From Gaiellasilicea sp963850995 (GTDB lineage: Bacteria; Actinomycetota; Thermoleophilia; Gaiellales; Gaiellaceae), in NCBI GenBank assembly GCA_963850995.1, contig CAWKNQ010000004.1:722522-786521 (forward strand): a stretch of 64,000 bases of DNA, given 5' to 3'. Below, piece by piece: positions 61,912-64,000 of this stretch; the stretch's first letter is position 1, and each line of letters starts with the position of its first letter. The translations under genes and the position numbers were made by a program. A model generated the notes under the pieces. That model did no database searches, was not told the DNA's origin, and saw only the letters and a program-made list of their open reading frames with translations.

Positions 61912-62992
61912 GCGAGAGAGCGTTCGAGCCGCGCCGCGGCGGCGCCGAGTCCGAGCGCCGCGAGCGGCAGGAACGCGAGCTCGAGCCGGAACTCGGTGTT
62001 GTTCGGCGCGATGAGCACGTAGGCGAACGCTGCGGGAACGGCGCCCAGATGAACGTCCGCGGCGGGCCGGCGCGGCCGAAGCAAGGCGACGGCATCGTCC
62101 TCCGACGATCACGAGAGCGACGAACGGGTGCTCCGCGAGAAACGAGAGGTCGGATTTCACGACGTCCTTGCACACCGCCGACGTAGCGGTCGGCGATGAA
62201 CGACCACGTGGGGTCGTCGACGGGGTAGTAGCCGTACAGCGGATATGCGATCGCCGCCTTCAGCGGCACGCCGAAGACGAGCGGTGCCGGCAGCGCGGCG
62301 AGGACGCCGATCCCGGCGAGCGCGCCGGTGACTCGCGAGACGGTGGACGAGGAAGGCGAGCACGGATGCGCCGACGACGACCACGGTCAGGTCGCGCGTG
62401 AAGCCGAGCACGAGAATAGCGCGCCCAGCCGACGAGCCAGCAGGGGTCCGCGCGTCAACGCCAGGCAGCCGCAGGCCAGCGCCGCGGTCAAGAGTGCGAG
62501 CCCCCAGCTGTCGGTGAGCGGGGACGAGGACCAGGTGCGAAGCGGCTCGACGAGCAGACCGCTACGGCGACGGGCAGCGCGATCCGGAGCGGGAACCAGA
62601 GCCGCAGGAGCAAATAGAGCAGGGGCGCGCAGCAGCACGTAGCCCGCCAGCGACACGAAGCGGAGGCCGCTCGGCCCGAGCCAGCGGTCGAGCGGCGCCG
62701 CGAGCAGCGGTACGATCGCGCCGCCGCTCGTAGAACTCGCGCGCTCTCGCGCACCCAGCTCGCGGACTGCTCAGCTTGTCGCTGGTAGCGGGCTGGTCGG
62801 CCTGCATCTCGGCATCACGATCGTCTTCTCGTCTCCTGGAACACGTGCGCAACTCGTCCTCCTTCTCGGCGCCGAGACTCCGCAGCACCTGCGCGTCGGT
62901 AGAAGTAGCCGTCCGGCATCCATCGCGTCGGTTGCGTCCACAGTCACGGCTGCGACGGCGAGCGCGAATTCAGTGAGGTGCCGCACGTCCAT
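61908..62992 (-). pseudogene. Multi-helix membrane protein of the polysaccharide locus (many frameshifts)
   Basis: Segments of one protein of about 360 aa lie in all three minus-strand frames: MDVRHLTEFALAVAAVTVDA (ATG at 62992), GYFYRDAQVLRSLGAEKEDE, VSLAGYVLLRAP with LLYLLLRLWFPLRIALPVAV, EPLRTWSSSPLTDSWGLALL, LGFTRDLTVVVVGASVLAFL, LKAAIAYPLYGYYPVDDPTW, VVKSDLSFLAEHPFVALVIV and NNTEFRLELAFLPLAALGLG. The content suggests a GT-C-like or polymerase-like membrane protein with about eight helices. Eight or more one-base breaks in 1.1 kb make this the worst-damaged gene in the window; error or decay cannot be told apart here. Confidence 0.55.
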
Positions 62993-63075
62993 GTGCGTCG
63001 CGAGATGGCTCCTGTTCCAGGCGCTAACGTTGCCCACCGTGCGCGTCCTCTCTCCGATATCGGCCGGCGCGCCAG

Positions 63076-64000
63076 ATGGTTGACGGCAAGCGCGTCGCGG
63101 TCGTCGTCCCCGCGCACAACGAGGAGCAGCTGATCGGGACGACGCTCGCCGGCATCCCGGAGTTCGTCGACCACGTGATCGTCGTCGACGACAACTCGAC
63201 GGACGACACGGCGAGTATCGCGACCGCCCTCGGCAGCGATCGGATCGAGCTCGTGCAGCGGAGCGAGAACGGCGGCGTCGGCGCCGCGATCGTCGACGGC
63301 TACGGGCGCGCGCTCGACGCCGGCGACGAGGTCGTCTGCGTGATGGCCGCCGACAACCAGATGGATCCCGGCCGATCTGCTCACGCTCGTCGAGCCGGTC
63401 GCGCGCGGCGAGGTCGACTACGCGAAGGCGAACCGGCTCGTCAGCGGCGAGGCCTGGAAGCTGATCCCGCGCACGCGCTACCTCGGCAACGCGATCCTCT
63501 CGCTGCTGACGAAGATCGCCTCCGGCTACTGGCACGTCGCCGACTCGCAGACCGGCTACACGGCGATCTCGCGCGCGATGCTGGCCCAGCTCGACCTCGA
63601 CCGGATCTACCGCGGCTACGGCTTCCCGAACGACATGCTCGTGCACCTGAACGTCTGGAACGCCCGCGTGCGCGACTTCCCGTCGAAGCCGGTCTACGGC
63701 GTCGGCGAGCAGTCGGGGATCAGGCTGCGCCGCGTCGTGCCGCGCATCTCCTGGCTGCTGATCAAGGGCTTCTTCTGGCGCCTGCGCGAGAAGTACGTGA
63801 TCCGCGACTTCCACCCGCTCGTCTTCTTCTACGCGCTCGGGCTCCTGATGACCGCCGCAGGCCTCCTCCTCGGCGCGATCGAGGTGATCCTGCGCCTGAA
63901 GGGGAACGAGATCACGACGCCGACGATCGTGCTCGTCGCGCTGCTCCTGATCTCGGGGAGCCAGTTCACGCTCTTCGCGATGTGGTTCGACATGGAGTCG
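63076..64000 (+). CDS. Glycosyltransferase family 2, membrane-linked (partial, frameshift near 63369)
   Basis: A DPM1-like enzyme running off the window end. ATG at 63076: RVAVVVPAHNEEQLIGTTLA, HVIVVDDNSTDDTASIATAL, VCVMAADNQMDP. One extra base near 63369 shifts the frame, which then continues as ADLLTLVEPVARGEVDYAKA, NAILSLLTKIASGYWHVADS, GYTAISRAMLAQLDLDRIYR and two C-terminal helices (FHPLVFFYALGLLMTAAGLL and beyond). It loads a sugar on polyprenyl phosphate or extends a chain. The C-terminal end lies outside the window. Confidence 0.82.
   Translation, partial: MVDGKRVAVVVPAHNEEQLIGTTLAGIPEFVDHVIVVDDNSTDDTASIATALGSDRIELVQRSENGGVGAAIVDGYGRALDAGDEVVCVMAADNQMDPGRSAHARRAGRARRGRLREGEPARQRRGLEADPAHALPRQRDPLAADEDRLRLLARRRLADRLHGDLARDAGPARPRPDLPRLRLPERHARAPERLERPRARLPVEAGLRRRRAVGDQAAPRRAAHLLAADQGLLLAPAREVRDPRLPPARLLLRARAPDDRRRPPPRRDRGDPAPEGERDHDADDRARRAAPDLGEPVHALRDVVRHGV

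Noticed and set aside
25000..64000. Search for transposases, integrases or phage genes that could move the 23-bp palindromes
   Set aside because: None found in the window; every confident gene near the palindromes belongs to sugar or transport families.

Overview
The window is one continuous stretch of very GC-rich DNA (about 70 % by eye). Genes are tightly packed, and neighbouring genes very often overlap by four bases (ATGA or GTGA). GTG starts are common, and convergent pairs share a CTAG. Codon use, gene families and neighbourhoods resemble a deep-branching actinobacterium of the Thermoleophilia type (Gaiellales/Solirubrobacterales); this is an inference from style, because no rRNA or other marker gene is present. 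I saw no tRNA, rRNA, CRISPR array or complete insertion sequence.

Layout. (1) 1-9928: a peptide/nickel-type ABC transporter operon runs straight into a creatininase-family hydrolase, an enolase-superfamily enzyme, an unrecognised protein, an amidohydrolase-like protein and an AAC(3)-like acyltransferase. Facing it are two more amidohydrolases and a Gfo/Idh/MocA oxidoreductase. Together this looks like uptake and breakdown of a cyclic or amide-containing small molecule. (2) 9958-14368: a YeiH-type exporter, a LacI regulator and a TauE/SafE permease, with a LacI-like palindrome in the divergent gap; then a serine hydrolase and a cupin. (3) 14373-18834: sulfate assimilation (cysN, a single frame joining cysH and cysD, a sulfate-binding lipoprotein) and a DUF4395 membrane protein. 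(4) 18926-25578: an exported FlgD-like protein, an O-antigen ligase and a PIG-L deacetylase, then a metal module (multicopper oxidase plus ZIP transporter) under a DtxR/MntR-like palindrome. (5) 25580-34626: a flippase, a glycosyltransferase, an AraC regulator, two ATP-grasp ligases, a deacetylase-like protein, an epimerase and an aminotransferase. (6) 34603-40189: a TetR gene and a DHA2 efflux pump sharing a matching operator, a second MFS gene, DUF402, UbiA and a membrane protein. (7) 40233-64000: a large surface-polysaccharide locus with glycosyltransferases, a fused glycosyltransferase/dehydratase, ATP-grasp ligases, a DegT aminotransferase, GT-C membrane enzymes, an O-antigen ligase, WecB, a phosphoglycosyltransferase, two PQQ-like propeller proteins, a Wzz-like protein and a relic vapBC pair.

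How they work together. The polysaccharide locus contains the usual set: a priming sugar-phosphate transferase, NDP-sugar enzymes, transferases, a flippase, ligases and a chain-length protein. In addition it has four ATP-grasp ligases. One sits directly between an NDP-sugar dehydratase and a sugar aminotransferase, which suggests amide decoration of an amino sugar.

Quality warning. From about 14.8 kb onward roughly twenty genes carry one-base frame breaks inside otherwise well-conserved sequence. Most look like sequence or assembly indels rather than true pseudogenes. I give the full gene span in those cases and state where the frame changes. Separately, three 23-base near-perfect palindromes with the same 11-1-11 design lie inside coding genes (27774, 42752, 42981). 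They are the most unusual signal in the window.
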